Shown: positions 45,430-55,148, numbered from the stretch's first letter. The stretch is DNA of 64,000 nt from Alphaproteobacteria bacterium (GCA_030428355.1 JAUIBL010000008.1:1-64000); one strand, 5' to 3'. Program-made: numbers and translations. Notes: generated by a model from the letters alone, not told the origin.

Positions 45430-46341
45430 CTATCCAGATCGCCCAAAGTTCGGGGCTGCCGTATCCTGACCCGCCTCGATGATACCCCGGCGGATCGCAC
45501 GTGTCCGCGTAAAGTAGTCGTGAAGGAGCGGCCCGTCACCCTGCCGGATGGCTCGCTGCAAGGCAAACAACTCTTCGGTGAACCGCCCAAGAATTTCAAG
45601 CGTCGCGTCCTTGTTCGACAGGAACACGTCGCGCCACATTGTCGGGTCGGACGCCGCGATGCGGGTGAAATCCCGGAAACCGGCGGCGGAATACTTGATC
45701 ACCTCGCTGTCGGTGACACGCCGCAGGTCGTCGGCCACACCCACCATCGTATAGGCGATAAGGTGCGGGCAATGCGATGTCACCGCCAGAACAAGATCGT
45801 GATGATCGGGCTCCATCACATCCACGTTCGACCCGAGCCCGCGCCAATAGCGCGACAGGGTTTCGACAGCCTCGGGTTCGGTGCCTTCGGACGGCACGAT
45901 CAGACACCAGCGATTGTCAAAAAGAGTCGCAAATCCGGACTCCGGTCCAGAATGTTCGGTTCCGGCCAAAGGATGCGCGGGCACGAAATGCACGCCCTCC
46001 GGGATGTGCGGGGCGACATCCGTGATCACCTGACCCTTGACCGATCCTACATCGGTCACGGTGGCACCGGGTTTCAGATGGGGCGCAATGGCCTCCGCGA
46101 TGTCGCCCATAACACCGACGGGCACCGCCAGAACGACAAGGTCAGCGTCGGTCACGGCCTCGGTCAGCGTGTCGCACACCGTGTCGCACAAACCGATCCG
46201 GCGTGCAGTGTCACGGGTTTCGGCGCTGCGGGCATAGCCGGTGACATGCCCGGCAAGGCCCCCCCGTTTCATTGCCCAAAACATCGAAGACGCAATCAGG
46301 CCAAGCCCGATCAGAGCAACGCGATCGTAAATCTGGGTCAT
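45430..46341 (-). CDS. tyrC: Prephenate/arogenate dehydrogenase
   Basis: A 303-residue NAD(P)-dependent dehydrogenase of the TyrA family without a fused mutase. Rossmann motif [20 protein letters not shown]; downstream [28 protein letters not shown] and the substrate-binding [12 protein letters not shown]. It converts prephenate or arogenate in tyrosine synthesis. ATG 46339-46341 overlaps the hisC stop as ATGA. HisC-type aminotransferases next to tyrA-type genes commonly serve aromatic amino-acid synthesis too. The choice of arogenate or prephenate cannot be read from the sequence by eye. Confidence 0.88.
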   Translation of the reverse strand: MTQIYDRVALIGLGLIASSMFWAMKRGGLAGHVTGYARSAETRDTARRIGLCDTVCDTLTEAVTDADLVVLAVPVGVMGDIAEAIAPHLKPGATVTDVGSVKGQVITDVAPHIPEGVHFVPAHPLAGTEHSGPESGFATLFDNRWCLIVPSEGTEPEAVETLSRYWRGLGSNVDVMEPDHHDLVLAVTSHCPHLIAYTMVGVADDLRRVTDSEVIKYSAAGFRDFTRIAASDPTMWRDVFLSNKDATLEILGRFTEELFALQRAIRQGDGPLLHDYFTRTRAIRRGIIEAGQDTAAPNFGRSG

Positions 46342-47423
46342 CGCGCGCCCGCCTTGAATTGGCCCACCGCATGCGCCACGCGTCGGCAACTGGCCTCGTC
46401 GCCGACAGTGATGCGCAGCGCGAAGGGAAGCTTGTATGACCCCACCTGCCGCACGATCAGCCCCTGCTTCTGCAGGTAGAGATTACAGGCCTCGGCCTCG
46501 GTCTCGTCAGTGAAGCGGGCGAGGACGAAATTCGCCATCGACGTGTCACAGGGCACACCATGTTCCGCCAGCGCCTCGGCCAGCCAGGCGCGCAAGCGGC
46601 TGTTCTCCAAACGACACTTTTCCACGTAAGCGGTATCGCGCACTGCTGCCTCTGCCGCTGCCAGCGCGGTGCCAGACAGGTTGAACGGACCTCGGATCCG
46701 GTTCAACACGTCAATGACGTCGCGAGGGCCATATCCCCAGCCGATGCGCAGCCCGCCCAGACCATAAATCTTTGAAAAGGTGCGGGTCATCACGACATTG
46801 TCCCGCGCATCGACAAGTTTCGCCCCGCCGTCATACCCTTCAACGAATTCTGCATAGGCACCATCCAAGACCAGAAGGGTCTGGGGGGGCAGGTTTGCAG
46901 CAAGTCGTTCAACTTCGGCCAGACCGATCATCGTTCCGGTCGGGTTGTTCGGGTTGGCGATGAAGACAAGTTTGGTCTTGTCGGTGCAAGCGGCAAGGAT
47001 CGCGTCGACATCGGTCACGCGCTTGTGCTCTGGCACCTCGACAGGAGTCGCACCAGCGGCCAGCGCCCCGATCTTGTAAAGCGCAAAGCCGTGTTCTGTG
47101 TGAATCACCTCATCACCCGGACCGGCATAGGCTTGGCATAGGAAGCTCAGTATCTCATCGGACCCGACGCCGCAGATGATCTGATGCGCGTTCAGGTCAT
47201 AGACCTCGGCAATGGCCGTCCGCAGTGCGAAATGGTCAGTTGACGGATAGCGGTGCAGGTCCAGAACAGACCGCCGGACAGCCTCCTGTACGGCAGGGCT
47301 TGGCCCGAACGGGTTTTCATTCGAGCTGAGTTTCACCACGTTCGACACGCCCTCGACATGCGATTTGCCGCCGACGTAAAGCGCAATATCCATGATTCCG
47401 GGTTGTGGGGTGATCTTTGTCAT
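46338..47423 (-). CDS. hisC: Histidinol-phosphate / aromatic aminotransferase
   Basis: A 361-residue class I/II PLP aminotransferase. Motifs: [27 protein letters not shown] and the PLP lysine in [20 protein letters not shown]. It transaminates imidazole-acetol phosphate in histidine synthesis and probably also prephenate or arogenate, given the adjacent tyrC. ATG 47421-47423 follows GGAGG at suitable spacing; a longer frame upstream overlaps the unknown gene antisense-like and is not used. Confidence 0.92.
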   Translation of the reverse strand: MTKITPQPGIMDIALYVGGKSHVEGVSNVVKLSSNENPFGPSPAVQEAVRRSVLDLHRYPSTDHFALRTAIAEVYDLNAHQIICGVGSDEILSFLCQAYAGPGDEVIHTEHGFALYKIGALAAGATPVEVPEHKRVTDVDAILAACTDKTKLVFIANPNNPTGTMIGLAEVERLAANLPPQTLLVLDGAYAEFVEGYDGGAKLVDARDNVVMTRTFSKIYGLGGLRIGWGYGPRDVIDVLNRIRGPFNLSGTALAAAEAAVRDTAYVEKCRLENSRLRAWLAEALAEHGVPCDTSMANFVLARFTDETEAEACNLYLQKQGLIVRQVGSYKLPFALRITVGDEASCRRVAHAVGQFKAGAR

Positions 47424-47503
47424 CTGGGCCTCCGCTATGGCAGACGGTTTAGCGGCGCGAACCGGCAAGGGAAAGCGGCAAACCACATCGACCTGGCGCG
47501 CAG

Positions 47504-48187
47504 TCAGCGGTGTGACTGTTCGACGATACTCGTCAGAAACGAGTCGTAAAGCGCTGGCGCTCCCTCGTATTCGGGACCCCGGGGCAGGTCGATCACCTGC
47601 ACACCCACAGCATCGATCACATCGGCTGCGGCATCGGCCTTGGTCGTCAGAAAGGTAAACCCTGTGTCGGGTCCGAATAGCTTGACTCCCAGGGTCCTGA
47701 GCGTCCGGTGGCGCGCAGCGGTCAGTTGGAAATCCGCCCATGGCGTGACGTTGTTCACCGTGTCCGGCAGGTTCGGCTGGATGTTGGACCACACAAGATG
47801 TGTCCTACCCGGATAGTCCGGTACCAGAAAAGGCGCGGCCTGATGCGTCAGCTTACTGATCAGCGCCTTTTTCTGCTCAGGATCGTCGAACGCCTTTGCA
47901 CTTTCCTGTTCGTGGAAAAAGCAAACGCCGGGAAGCTGCCTGTGAAACAGCAGCACCTCCCACTCGACATGATACTGCGCCGGATCGCCAAGAACCTGCC
48001 CAAGGGTGCCGTCTATCGCGTGGCTCAGGATGGATTCGGTACCCACAAGCGACACGATGTTCCAATCGAAGAGCGACCGCACGAATTGCGGCTCGGAACT
48101 TGGATGTCGCGCTTGGTAGAAATCAAATTGAAACCGGTTGATGCAACTGCACCCGATGGTCAGAACGCGCGTCGGAGCGGCGGCCAT
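47504..48187 (-). CDS. Uncharacterised conserved protein between map and hisC
   Basis: A 227-residue soluble protein that I cannot assign firmly. It opens [20 protein letters not shown], with a GCSC pair after the first strand. Later segments include [30 protein letters not shown] and [13 protein letters not shown]. The start and the FDW motif faintly recall DUF1796 (papain-like cysteine peptidase-type) proteins, with His and Cys residues that could be catalytic; this is a weak guess. No signal or membrane segment. It begins 14 bp after the map stop and is followed by hisC after 80 bp, so it is likely in the same transcript. Confidence 0.6.
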   Translation of the reverse strand: MAAAPTRVLTIGCSCINRFQFDFYQARHPSSEPQFVRSLFDWNIVSLVGTESILSHAIDGTLGQVLGDPAQYHVEWEVLLFHRQLPGVCFFHEQESAKAFDDPEQKKALISKLTHQAAPFLVPDYPGRTHLVWSNIQPNLPDTVNNVTPWADFQLTAARHRTLRTLGVKLFGPDTGFTFLTTKADAAADVIDAVGVQVIDLPRGPEYEGAPALYDSFLTSIVEQSHR

Positions 48188-48201
48188 CTGTGGAGATTGG
48201 A

Positions 48202-49017
48202 TCAGGTGTCGTAGGTCGGGTGGAACCGACCCGCCGGAGAGGGTGTGAACACCTCGCAGCCGTCATAGGTGATCCCGATCGAATGTTCGAACTGCGCCGA
48301 AAGGGATTTGTCCCGTGTGACTGCGGTCCAGTCGTCGGCCAATACCTTGGTTTCCGGACGACCGAGGTTCACCATGGGTTCGATTGTGAAGAACATGCCT
48401 TCTTCAAGGCGCGGGCCGGTGCCCGGACGCCCGTAATGCAGCACGTTGGGCGGCGCGTGGAACACGCGACCCAGCCCGTGCCCGCAGAAATCGCGCACGA
48501 CGGACATGCGGTTGGCTTCGACATAGGTCTGAATCGCGTGGCCGATGTCGCCGAACGTGTTGCCCGGCTTTGCCGCTTCGATCCCCTTGAACAGCGCATC
48601 ATGGGTGACCTGGATCAGCCGCTCTGCCTTGCGGCTCAGCTTGCCGGCGACATACATCCGGCTCGTGTCGCCGAACCAGCCGTCGACAATCACCGTCACG
48701 TCGATGTTCAGGATGTCGCCATCCTTGAGTGTCTTGTCCCCAGGAATACCGTGGCAGACAACGTGGTTCACGCTGATGCAGCTTGCGTGCTGATAGCCTT
48801 TATAGCCGATGGTGGCGGACACAGCGCCTGCCTTTTCAACCTCGGTGCGGATGAAATCATCCAGCGCGGCTGTTGTCTGCCCTACAAACACATGCGCGGC
48901 CACGTCATCCAGAATACGCGCAGCCAGTGCTCCGGCTTTGCGCATACCGGCAAAGTCCGCAGCCTCATGGATGCGGATACCTTCCCGTGTCATGCGTCCA
49001 TCATGGGTGTTGTTCAC
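48202..49017 (-). CDS. map: Methionine aminopeptidase, type I
   Basis: A 271-residue enzyme that removes the initiator methionine from new proteins. The five metal ligands of the pita-bread fold are visible: two Asp in NIDVTVIVDGWFGDTSRMYV, His in GHGLGRVFH, Glu in FTIEPMVNLG and Glu in QFEHSIGITYDG. The start is GTG (49015-49017) with GGGAG upstream. It lies 67 bp after sfsA on the same strand. The type Ia form lacks an N-terminal extension, in agreement with the length. Confidence 0.95.
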   Translation of the reverse strand: MNNTHDGRMTREGIRIHEAADFAGMRKAGALAARILDDVAAHVFVGQTTAALDDFIRTEVEKAGAVSATIGYKGYQHASCISVNHVVCHGIPGDKTLKDGDILNIDVTVIVDGWFGDTSRMYVAGKLSRKAERLIQVTHDALFKGIEAAKPGNTFGDIGHAIQTYVEANRMSVVRDFCGHGLGRVFHAPPNVLHYGRPGTGPRLEEGMFFTIEPMVNLGRPETKVLADDWTAVTRDKSLSAQFEHSIGITYDGCEVFTPSPAGRFHPTYDT

Positions 49018-49084
49018 ACACGCGCTCCCTTTCGTCCTGCCTAGGTTTTAGCCGCCCGAGCAAGGATTTGCCAGTGGCGCGACA

Positions 49085-49801
49085 TTACGGCCCAACCGGT
49101 GGCACCATAGGCACCGGTTTGCCCAATCGCACGGACTCGGGTGTGATGTGGCAATCCAGCACGAGGGTTTCAATTCCGGCTGCCGTAGCTGTCCGCCAGG
49201 CTTGGGCATAGGCCGGGTCGATGTCCTGCGCCAGCGTCATGCGATCACAATCCGTCCGCTGTACGAGGTATAGCATGACGGCCCGATGTCCTTGGCTGAC
49301 CATGTTGGCAAGTTCGTGCAGATGTTTGGTGCCGCGTGCAGTGACGCTGTCGGGAAATTCAGCCAATCCCTGCTGGCGCGACAGCGTGACGGATTTGGCT
49401 TCGACATAGATGTCCGGGCCTCCGGCACGGGAAAGCAGGAAATCAATCCGGCTCTTTTCGCCATAGGGGACCTCGGCCCGCAGGGTGTCAAAGTCGGCTA
49501 GCCCCGGCACCTCGCGCGCCTCAAGCGCAGCCCTCAGCATCCGGTTCGGCACCGCAGTATCCACCCCGGTGAAATGCCCGTTCCCATGTTCGACCAGCCG
49601 CCAGCCGAACTTGAGCTTTTTCTTCGGATCGTCGTTCGGCTCCAGCCAGACCCTTATGCCCGGTTCCGCCAGGCCCATCATGGACCCCGGATTGGCGCAA
49701 TGTGCCGTCACGTCCTGCCCGTCAGACAAAGTGACATCGGCCAGAAAGCGTTTGTACCGCCGGATCAAAGTGCCCGGAACAAGAGGGGTTTGAAAGCGCA
49801 T
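49085..49801 (-). CDS. sfsA: SfsA family protein (sugar fermentation stimulation)
   Basis: A 238-residue cytoplasmic protein of the SfsA family. Signatures: LIRRYKRFLADVTL, TAHCANPGSMMGL, KLKFGWRLVEHGN, and IYVEAKSVTLSR with the acidic cluster of a nuclease-like fold. An OB-like N-terminal half and a PD-(D/E)xK-like C-terminal half are typical. The molecular role is not settled in the literature I know. It is divergent from the cinA-type gene, with 46 bp between the starts. Confidence 0.92.
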   Translation of the reverse strand: MRFQTPLVPGTLIRRYKRFLADVTLSDGQDVTAHCANPGSMMGLAEPGIRVWLEPNDDPKKKLKFGWRLVEHGNGHFTGVDTAVPNRMLRAALEAREVPGLADFDTLRAEVPYGEKSRIDFLLSRAGGPDIYVEAKSVTLSRQQGLAEFPDSVTARGTKHLHELANMVSQGHRAVMLYLVQRTDCDRMTLAQDIDPAYAQAWRTATAAGIETLVLDCHITPESVRLGKPVPMVPPVGP

Positions 49802-49847
49802 AAGCCCCGCCTATACCTGACCAAAACCCGGATCAAGGAGGCAGCGC

Positions 49848-50570
49848 ATGCCCAATCCAACCGCAGCAATGCTGGTGATCGGCGACGAGATCCTCTCGGG
49901 CCGCACCCGTGACGCCAACATGCACCATCTGGCGCAGGAACTGACAAAGGTCGGGATCAACCTGCGCGAAGTGCGGATCGTCAGCGATGACCGTGACGCA
50001 ATTGTCTCGGCTCTGAACGACCTGCGCGCGGCACATGACACGGTGATCACATCGGGCGGGATCGGGCCGACCCATGACGACATCACCGCCGATTGCGTGG
50101 CGGCAGCTTTTGGCGTCAACATTGACGTGCGCGATGATGCGGCGGCCTTGTTGCAGGCGCATTACGACAGCCGCGGAATGGAATTCAACGACGCCCGCAA
50201 GCGCATGGCGCGTATTCCGGATGGGGCCACGCTCATCGAAAACCCGGTGTCCATCGCGCCCGGTTTCACCATCGGCAACGTGCATGTGATGGCGGGCGTG
50301 CCTTCGGTGTTCCAGGCCATGGTCGCAAGCGTCATTCCCACGCTGACCGGCGGCGCGCCGATCCTGTCGCAGACCTTGCGGGTGGATCGGGGCGAAGGCG
50401 ACATCGCCGGGCCACTTGGCCGGCTTGCCGCCGATTTCCCGGATCTCTCCATCGGGTCCTACCCGTTCCAGCAGAACGGCGCGTACGGGTCGAACATCGT
50501 GGTGCGCGGCAGCGACGGGGCACAGGTAGATCATGCGATGGCGCGTCTGGCCGAGCTTTTTTCGTCATGA
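49848..50570 (+). CDS. CinA-type molybdopterin-binding domain protein
   Basis: A 240-residue protein with only the N-terminal MoCF-biosynthesis-like domain of CinA: MLVIGDEILSGRTRDANMHH, VITSGGIGPTHDDITADCVA, and MAGVPSVFQAM. The C-terminal nicotinamide-nucleotide amidase domain of full CinA (about 400 residues) is absent, which is a common short form in alphaproteobacteria. Role uncertain; the domain relates to ADP-ribose or molybdopterin nucleotide handling. First gene of a run of four genes with overlapping ends. Confidence 0.85.
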   Translation: MPNPTAAMLVIGDEILSGRTRDANMHHLAQELTKVGINLREVRIVSDDRDAIVSALNDLRAAHDTVITSGGIGPTHDDITADCVAAAFGVNIDVRDDAAALLQAHYDSRGMEFNDARKRMARIPDGATLIENPVSIAPGFTIGNVHVMAGVPSVFQAMVASVIPTLTGGAPILSQTLRVDRGEGDIAGPLGRLAADFPDLSIGSYPFQQNGAYGSNIVVRGSDGAQVDHAMARLAELFSS

Positions 50571-51304
50571 CACCTTCGGTTCAGACGCTGTACGCGGTGA
50601 CAGAGGCCACATGGCCGCCGGCCGACCGGACGCCCGCTGGTCCATGGATACTGCGCAATGGGGCGGGTGGCGGCAAACGTGTAAGCGCCGCGACAGCCGA
50701 GGGCGATTGGGGAGATGACGATCTGCCAGCCGCCGAAGCTGCCATGCGCCTCTTGGGTCAGGATGCGCTTTTCATGATCCGCGAAGGCGACGATACGCTG
50801 GATGCTGCCTTGGCAGACCGGGGCTACGAGGTGATCGACCCCGTCAACCTCTGGCTCTGTCCCATTGACCAGCTAACGGATGTTCCCGTCCCGCGCGTCA
50901 CCGCCTTTTCCATCTGGGAACCGCTCGCCATCATGCGCGACATCTGGGAGGCCGGGGGCATCGGCCCGGCACGGATCGCGGTAATGGAGCGCGCAGAGGG
51001 TCCAAAGACCGGCATCTTCGGACGGATCAGCGACAAACCCGCAGGCGCGGCCTATTGTGCAATGTCGCAAAGCATCGCGATGGTCCACGCGCTCGAGATC
51101 GCCAAGGCGCAACGGCGCAAAGGCATGGGCGTCTGGATGATGCGGCAAGCGGCGCATTGGGCCAAGGCCAATGGCGCCGACTGGATGAGTGTCATTTGCA
51201 CACAGGTCAACGGCGGGGCGAACGGCCTCTATGCTTCCCTCGGGATGCAGGTTGTGGGACAGTACCACTACCGCATCCTGCCAAACACAAGCGACACAGA
51301 ATGA
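50567..51304 (+). CDS. GNAT-family N-acetyltransferase
   Basis: A 245-residue acetyltransferase. The C-terminal half carries the acetyl-CoA motif A region (ALEIAKAQRRKGMGVWMMRQ) and the following beta-bulge and helix (NGGANGLYASLGMQVVGQYHY). The N-terminal half is a less conserved GNAT-like repeat. The substrate cannot be deduced. ATG overlaps the previous stop as ATGA, and the next gene starts inside its stop the same way. Confidence 0.85.
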   Translation: MTPSVQTLYAVTEATWPPADRTPAGPWILRNGAGGGKRVSAATAEGDWGDDDLPAAEAAMRLLGQDALFMIREGDDTLDAALADRGYEVIDPVNLWLCPIDQLTDVPVPRVTAFSIWEPLAIMRDIWEAGGIGPARIAVMERAEGPKTGIFGRISDKPAGAAYCAMSQSIAMVHALEIAKAQRRKGMGVWMMRQAAHWAKANGADWMSVICTQVNGGANGLYASLGMQVVGQYHYRILPNTSDTE

Positions 51305-51873
51305 CCAAAGACACCCTTCCCACGGCACTCAACCTGCCGATGGTCGATCCCTTGCCCCCCGAGACGCAAAAGTACTTCGATGTCTGTCAGGACAAGCTGG
51401 GCATGATCCCGAACGTGCTAAAGGCCTATGCCTTTGACATAGACAAGCTCAACACGTTCACCGCGATGTACAATGACCTGATGCTGGCGGGCAGCGGTCT
51501 GAGCAAACTGGAACGCGAGATGATCGCGGTGGTCGTCAGTTCGATCAACAAGTGCTTCTATTGCCTGACCGCCCATGGCGCTGCAGTGCGTGACTTGTCG
51601 GGCGATCCAAAGCTGGGCGAGATGCTTGTGATGAACTGGCGGGTCGCCGATCTGCCGCACCGTCATCGCGCGATGCTGGCCTTTGCCGAGAAGATCACCA
51701 AATCCAGCTCCGAGATCGCCGAGTTCGACCGCGAGGCGCTGCGCGATGCCGGGTTCAGCGACCGCGACATCTGGGATATCGTGAATGTCGCCGCCTTCTT
51801 CAACATGACCAATCGCGTGGCCAGCGCCACGGATATGCGGCCAAATGACGAGTATCACGCGCAGGCGCGCTGA
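51301..51873 (+). CDS. Peroxidase-related AhpD-like protein
   Basis: A 190-residue alkylhydroperoxidase/carboxymuconolactone decarboxylase-type protein. The redox CxxC with the proton-relay His is in NKCFYCLTAHGAAV; the LSKLEREMIAVVVSSINKC lead and the C-terminal FFNMTNRVASATDMRPN are typical of the peroxidase-related subfamily. It probably reduces peroxides with a thiol partner. It overlaps the neighbours on both sides: 4 bp with the acetyltransferase gene and 29 bp with the OmpA-like gene. Confidence 0.88.
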   Translation: MTKDTLPTALNLPMVDPLPPETQKYFDVCQDKLGMIPNVLKAYAFDIDKLNTFTAMYNDLMLAGSGLSKLEREMIAVVVSSINKCFYCLTAHGAAVRDLSGDPKLGEMLVMNWRVADLPHRHRAMLAFAEKITKSSSEIAEFDREALRDAGFSDRDIWDIVNVAAFFNMTNRVASATDMRPNDEYHAQAR

Positions 51874-52780
51874 ACGGCTGGCGGTCTGCCTTCTAGTGGG
51901 GCTATGGGCCACGTCCGGTGCGGCACTCGAACTGGCCTTGCCGCTCGGTGCGCGCGAAACCGTGACCCAGGTCTCGCCGCAGGGAAGCTATGACCTGCCC
52001 ATCGGAGCATGGACCGAAACGGCAGGTGTGCCGGTGGCCAGCCTCGAAGGCGAAGTGCGCCGCAAGGCATGGCGCATCTCCGGGGCAGGGATCACGACGG
52101 GGCAGGTGCTGGGGCCGCTCCGCGAACAGCTCATGTCGGATCGCTACGACATCATCTTCGAATGCAGTGCGCGAAGCTGCGGCGGCTTCGACTTCCGCTT
52201 CGACACCGAAGTGCTGCGGGCCCCGAACATGTATGTCGACCTGTCCGATTATCGCTTTTTGTCAGCCAAATCTTCCGACGCGACCGAAGCGCTGAGCCTT
52301 CTGATCAGCCGCGACGGCGATGCCATTTTCGTCCAGTTGATCGAAGTTGGCCCGCCGGGCCGGCCCGAGGCAGAGGTATCTCTCACCCGCACCGTGACGG
52401 GTTCAGGTGGCGTGATCGAACAGCTCGAACGGGCGGGTCATGTGGTGCTGGCAGATCTTGACTTTGCCAGCGGTTCCGCATCGCTGGGCGAGGGACCGAT
52501 ACAGTCGCTTGATGATGTGGTCGCCTACCTGACCACCAATCCGACCCGCCAGATCACCTTTGTAGGCCATACCGATGCCACCGGCTCGCTCGAGGCCAAC
52601 ATCGCCCTGTCCCGCCGCCGGGCCGAAGCAGCTATGGCCTATGTCACATCCCGTGGCGTGGCCCAATCTCAGGTCGCAGCAGACGGCGTGGGCTTTCTGT
52701 CACCGCGCGCCACGAACCTCACCGCTGAGGGACGTGAGGCGAACCGCCGTGTGGAGGCGGTTCTGATTTCCGTCGAATGA
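51845..52780 (+). CDS. OmpA-family exported protein
   Basis: A 311-residue exported protein. The signal (RLAVCLLVGLWATSGAALA) leads into a region of unknown fold with one CSARSC cysteine pair, then a C-terminal OmpA peptidoglycan-binding domain from about residue 195 (VLADLDFASGSASLGEGP, ITFVGHTDATGSLEANIALS, RRRAEAAMAYVTSRGV, GREANRRVEAVL). It likely sits in the periplasm, attached to the cell wall. The start codon lies 29 bp inside the previous gene, so coupled translation is likely. A terminator follows directly. Confidence 0.88.
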   Translation: MTSITRRRAERLAVCLLVGLWATSGAALELALPLGARETVTQVSPQGSYDLPIGAWTETAGVPVASLEGEVRRKAWRISGAGITTGQVLGPLREQLMSDRYDIIFECSARSCGGFDFRFDTEVLRAPNMYVDLSDYRFLSAKSSDATEALSLLISRDGDAIFVQLIEVGPPGRPEAEVSLTRTVTGSGGVIEQLERAGHVVLADLDFASGSASLGEGPIQSLDDVVAYLTTNPTRQITFVGHTDATGSLEANIALSRRRAEAAMAYVTSRGVAQSQVAADGVGFLSPRATNLTAEGREANRRVEAVLISVE

Positions 52781-52806
52781 AAAAGGCCGGAACCACGCTC
52801 CGGCCT
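52781..52806 (-). terminator. Bidirectional terminator between ompA-like and peroxiredoxin genes
   Basis: GGCCGGA (52785-52791) and TCCGGCC (52799-52805) form a perfect 7-bp stem with a 7-nt loop. In the minus direction it is followed by T5 (complement of AAAAA at 52780-52784 region), a standard Rho-independent terminator for the peroxiredoxin gene. In the plus direction it starts right after the OmpA-like stop codon but has only a weak T tract. Confidence 0.8.
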
Positions 52807-52832
52807 CATTCGTGCAGTCAGAGCCGATCGCG

Positions 52833-53486
52833 TCAGGCGGGCAGCTTGGCCTTGCGCAAATAGGGGAGCACCGTTTCGATCTGGCCGTATTTGGCAATCG
52901 CGTCCGCATCGCTGACCGACATCGGAACGATGACATCCTGACCAACAGTCCAGTTCGCGGGCATGGCGACGTTCTCGCGTGCCGAGGTCTGCAGCGCATC
53001 CAGCGCACGCAGCACTTCCGCAAAGTTGCGGCCCACGGTCATCGGATAGGTCATCGACAGCTTCAGCTTCTTGTCCGGACCGACGATGAACACAACGCGG
53101 ACCGTGGCACTGTCCGCCGGAGTCCGGCCGTCGGGCAGCACGTATTCCGCAGGCAGCATGTCGAAAGCCTTTGCCACAGTCAGATCTTCATCCGCGATGA
53201 TCGGGAAACCCGCTTTCGCGCCCGAGGTCGACTCGATGTCGCCCTTCCATTTCTTGTGATCCTCGACCCCATCGACGGAAATGCCCATCACCTTGGTGCC
53301 GCGCTTTTCCCATTCCTCGGCAAGCTGGGCGACCGCGCCGAACTCGGTGGTGCAGACAGGGGTAAAGTCCTTCGGATGCGAAAACAGGATGGCCCAGCTA
53401 TCGCCGATCCAGTCATGCAGGGTGATCTTGCCCTGATCGGTTTCCACGGTCAGATTCGGGATTTCATCATTGATGCGCAGGCCCAT
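52833..53486 (-). CDS. 1-Cys peroxiredoxin (Prx6 type)
   Basis: A 217-residue thioredoxin-fold peroxidase. The peroxidatic Cys45 is in SHPKDFTPVCTTEFGAVAQL, and no other cysteine exists in the protein, which defines the 1-Cys class. A C-terminal domain (RALDALQTSARENVAMPANW, then GQDVIVPMSV) completes the Prx6 layout. It reduces H2O2 and organic hydroperoxides in the cytoplasm. The ATG follows AGGAGG. The gene is divergent from the aldehyde dehydrogenase gene. Confidence 0.94.
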   Translation of the reverse strand: MGLRINDEIPNLTVETDQGKITLHDWIGDSWAILFSHPKDFTPVCTTEFGAVAQLAEEWEKRGTKVMGISVDGVEDHKKWKGDIESTSGAKAGFPIIADEDLTVAKAFDMLPAEYVLPDGRTPADSATVRVVFIVGPDKKLKLSMTYPMTVGRNFAEVLRALDALQTSARENVAMPANWTVGQDVIVPMSVSDADAIAKYGQIETVLPYLRKAKLPA

Positions 53487-53616
53487 ATTTGCCTCCTTGA
53501 GTTGGTTCTAGGTCAGGACCGTACATAGGGACGCGTCGGGCCTCTTGCACCCCCTTGCAGGGGTCGATTGGGGGTGACACAGTGTCGTCTGCAACACTCT
53601 GAGGGGAGACAATCAG

Positions 53617-55056
53617 ATGATCGAGAAACGCCAGTTCTACATCAACGGAGCATGGGTCGATCCCATCGAAGGGCGCGATCATCATGTCATCGACCCGTCG
53701 ACGGAAGACCCCTGCGCGGTGATCTCATTGGGTGGGCAGGCCGACACCGATGCCGCCGTTGCCGCCGCCAAGGATGCGTTCCCGTCATGGATGGCAACGC
53801 CCCCCGCCGAGCGCATCGCGCTGGTCGAAAAACTGCTCGAGATCTACCAGTCACGCGGCGAGGAAATGGCCCAGGCGATGAGCCTCGAGATGGGTGCGCC
53901 CATCGACATGTCGCGCGCCAGCCAGGTCGGTGCAGGCACGTGGCACCTGCAGAATTTCATCGATGCGGCAAAGTCGTTTGAATTCGACCGCCCGCTGAAT
54001 GATCACAGCCCTCAGGACCGGATCATCTACGAAGCCGTTGGCGTCTGTGCCCTGATCACGCCGTGGAACTGGCCGATGAACCAGGTCACACTCAAGGTCG
54101 GCGCGGCCGCGATTGCGGGCTGCACGATGGTTCTGAAACCGTCCGAGGAAAGCCCGCTCAACGCGATGCTCTTTGCCGAGATGATGCACGAAGCAGGTTT
54201 CCCGCCGGGTGTGTTCAACCTCGTGAACGGCGATGGCGTGGGCGTTGGCAGCCAGCTTTCCGCACATCCCGATGTGGATATGGTCAGCTTCACCGGCTCC
54301 AGCCGCGCGGGCAAGCTTATCTCCAAGGCCGCTGCGGACACACTCAAGCGGGTCCATCTGGAACTCGGCGGCAAGGGTGCCAATCTGATCTTCGCCGATG
54401 CCGATGAAAAGGCCGTCAAGCGCAGCGTGCTGCACATGATGCAGAACACCGGCCAGTCGTGTAATGCGCCGTCCCGCATGATGGTCGAAGCGTCGATCTA
54501 CGACCGGGTCGTCGAAGAGGCGGGCGAGATCGCCGCCAAGATCAGCGTCGGCCCGGCTTCCGCCGAAGGCCGCCATATCGGCCCGGTGGTGAACGCGACC
54601 CAATGGCAGAAAATCCAGGACCTGATCCAGAAAGGCATCGACGAAGGCGCCCGCCTTGTCTGCGGCGGCACCGGTCGCCCCGAAGGTCTGAACAAGGGCT
54701 TCTACGTGCGCCCTACGGTCTTCGCCGATGTCACCAACGACATGACCATCGCCCGCGAGGAAATCTTTGGCCCGGTCCTGTCGATCATGAGGTTCGAGAC
54801 CGAAGAAGAAGCGGTGCAGGTCGCCAACGACACCGTCTACGGCCTGACCAACTACGTCCAAAGCCAGGACGGCGCGCGCCGCAACCGGCTGGCGCGGCAA
54901 CTGCGCTCGGGGATGGTGGAAATGAACGGCGTTGGCCGATCTGCCGGATCGCCCTTCGGCGGGATGAAACAGTCCGGCAACGGGCGCGAAGGCGGTGTCT
55001 GGGGGATCGAGGACTTCCTTGAAGTCAAAGCCGTCTCTGGCTGGGCTGCCGAATAA
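53617..55056 (+). CDS. NAD(P)-dependent aldehyde dehydrogenase
   Basis: A 479-residue class of ALDH superfamily. Catalytic Cys282 (NTGQSCNAPSRM) and general-base Glu249 (LELGGKGANL) are present, as are the NAD-binding segments WNWPMNQ and FTGSSRAGK and the C-terminal PFGGMKQSGNGREGG. It oxidises an aldehyde to the acid; the substrate cannot be told. ATG 53617 follows GAGGGGAGA. A terminator starts 12 bp after the stop. The long open frame on the opposite strand is a GC-driven shadow. Confidence 0.92.
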   Translation: MIEKRQFYINGAWVDPIEGRDHHVIDPSTEDPCAVISLGGQADTDAAVAAAKDAFPSWMATPPAERIALVEKLLEIYQSRGEEMAQAMSLEMGAPIDMSRASQVGAGTWHLQNFIDAAKSFEFDRPLNDHSPQDRIIYEAVGVCALITPWNWPMNQVTLKVGAAAIAGCTMVLKPSEESPLNAMLFAEMMHEAGFPPGVFNLVNGDGVGVGSQLSAHPDVDMVSFTGSSRAGKLISKAAADTLKRVHLELGGKGANLIFADADEKAVKRSVLHMMQNTGQSCNAPSRMMVEASIYDRVVEEAGEIAAKISVGPASAEGRHIGPVVNATQWQKIQDLIQKGIDEGARLVCGGTGRPEGLNKGFYVRPTVFADVTNDMTIAREEIFGPVLSIMRFETEEEAVQVANDTVYGLTNYVQSQDGARRNRLARQLRSGMVEMNGVGRSAGSPFGGMKQSGNGREGGVWGIEDFLEVKAVSGWAAE

Positions 55057-55068
55057 AGCTGACGTGGG

Positions 55069-55100
55069 GCAGGGGACGCAGGTCCCCTGCTTCTTCACTT
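55069..55100 (+). terminator. Terminator after the aldehyde dehydrogenase gene
   Basis: GCAGGGGAC (55069-55077) and GTCCCCTGC (55082-55090) form a perfect 9-bp stem with loop GCAG, starting 12 bp after the stop codon and followed by a pyrimidine-rich TTCTTCACTTTTC. This is a likely Rho-independent terminator. Confidence 0.75.
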
Positions 55101-55148
55101 TTCAAATACCCAAAGCCGCCGCCAGAGGCGACGCGGGTCGGATAAGTA

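Noticed and set aside
53851..55098. 415-codon minus-strand open frame opposite the aldehyde dehydrogenase
   Set aside because: The plus strand contains the intact catalytic Cys and Glu motifs of an ALDH.
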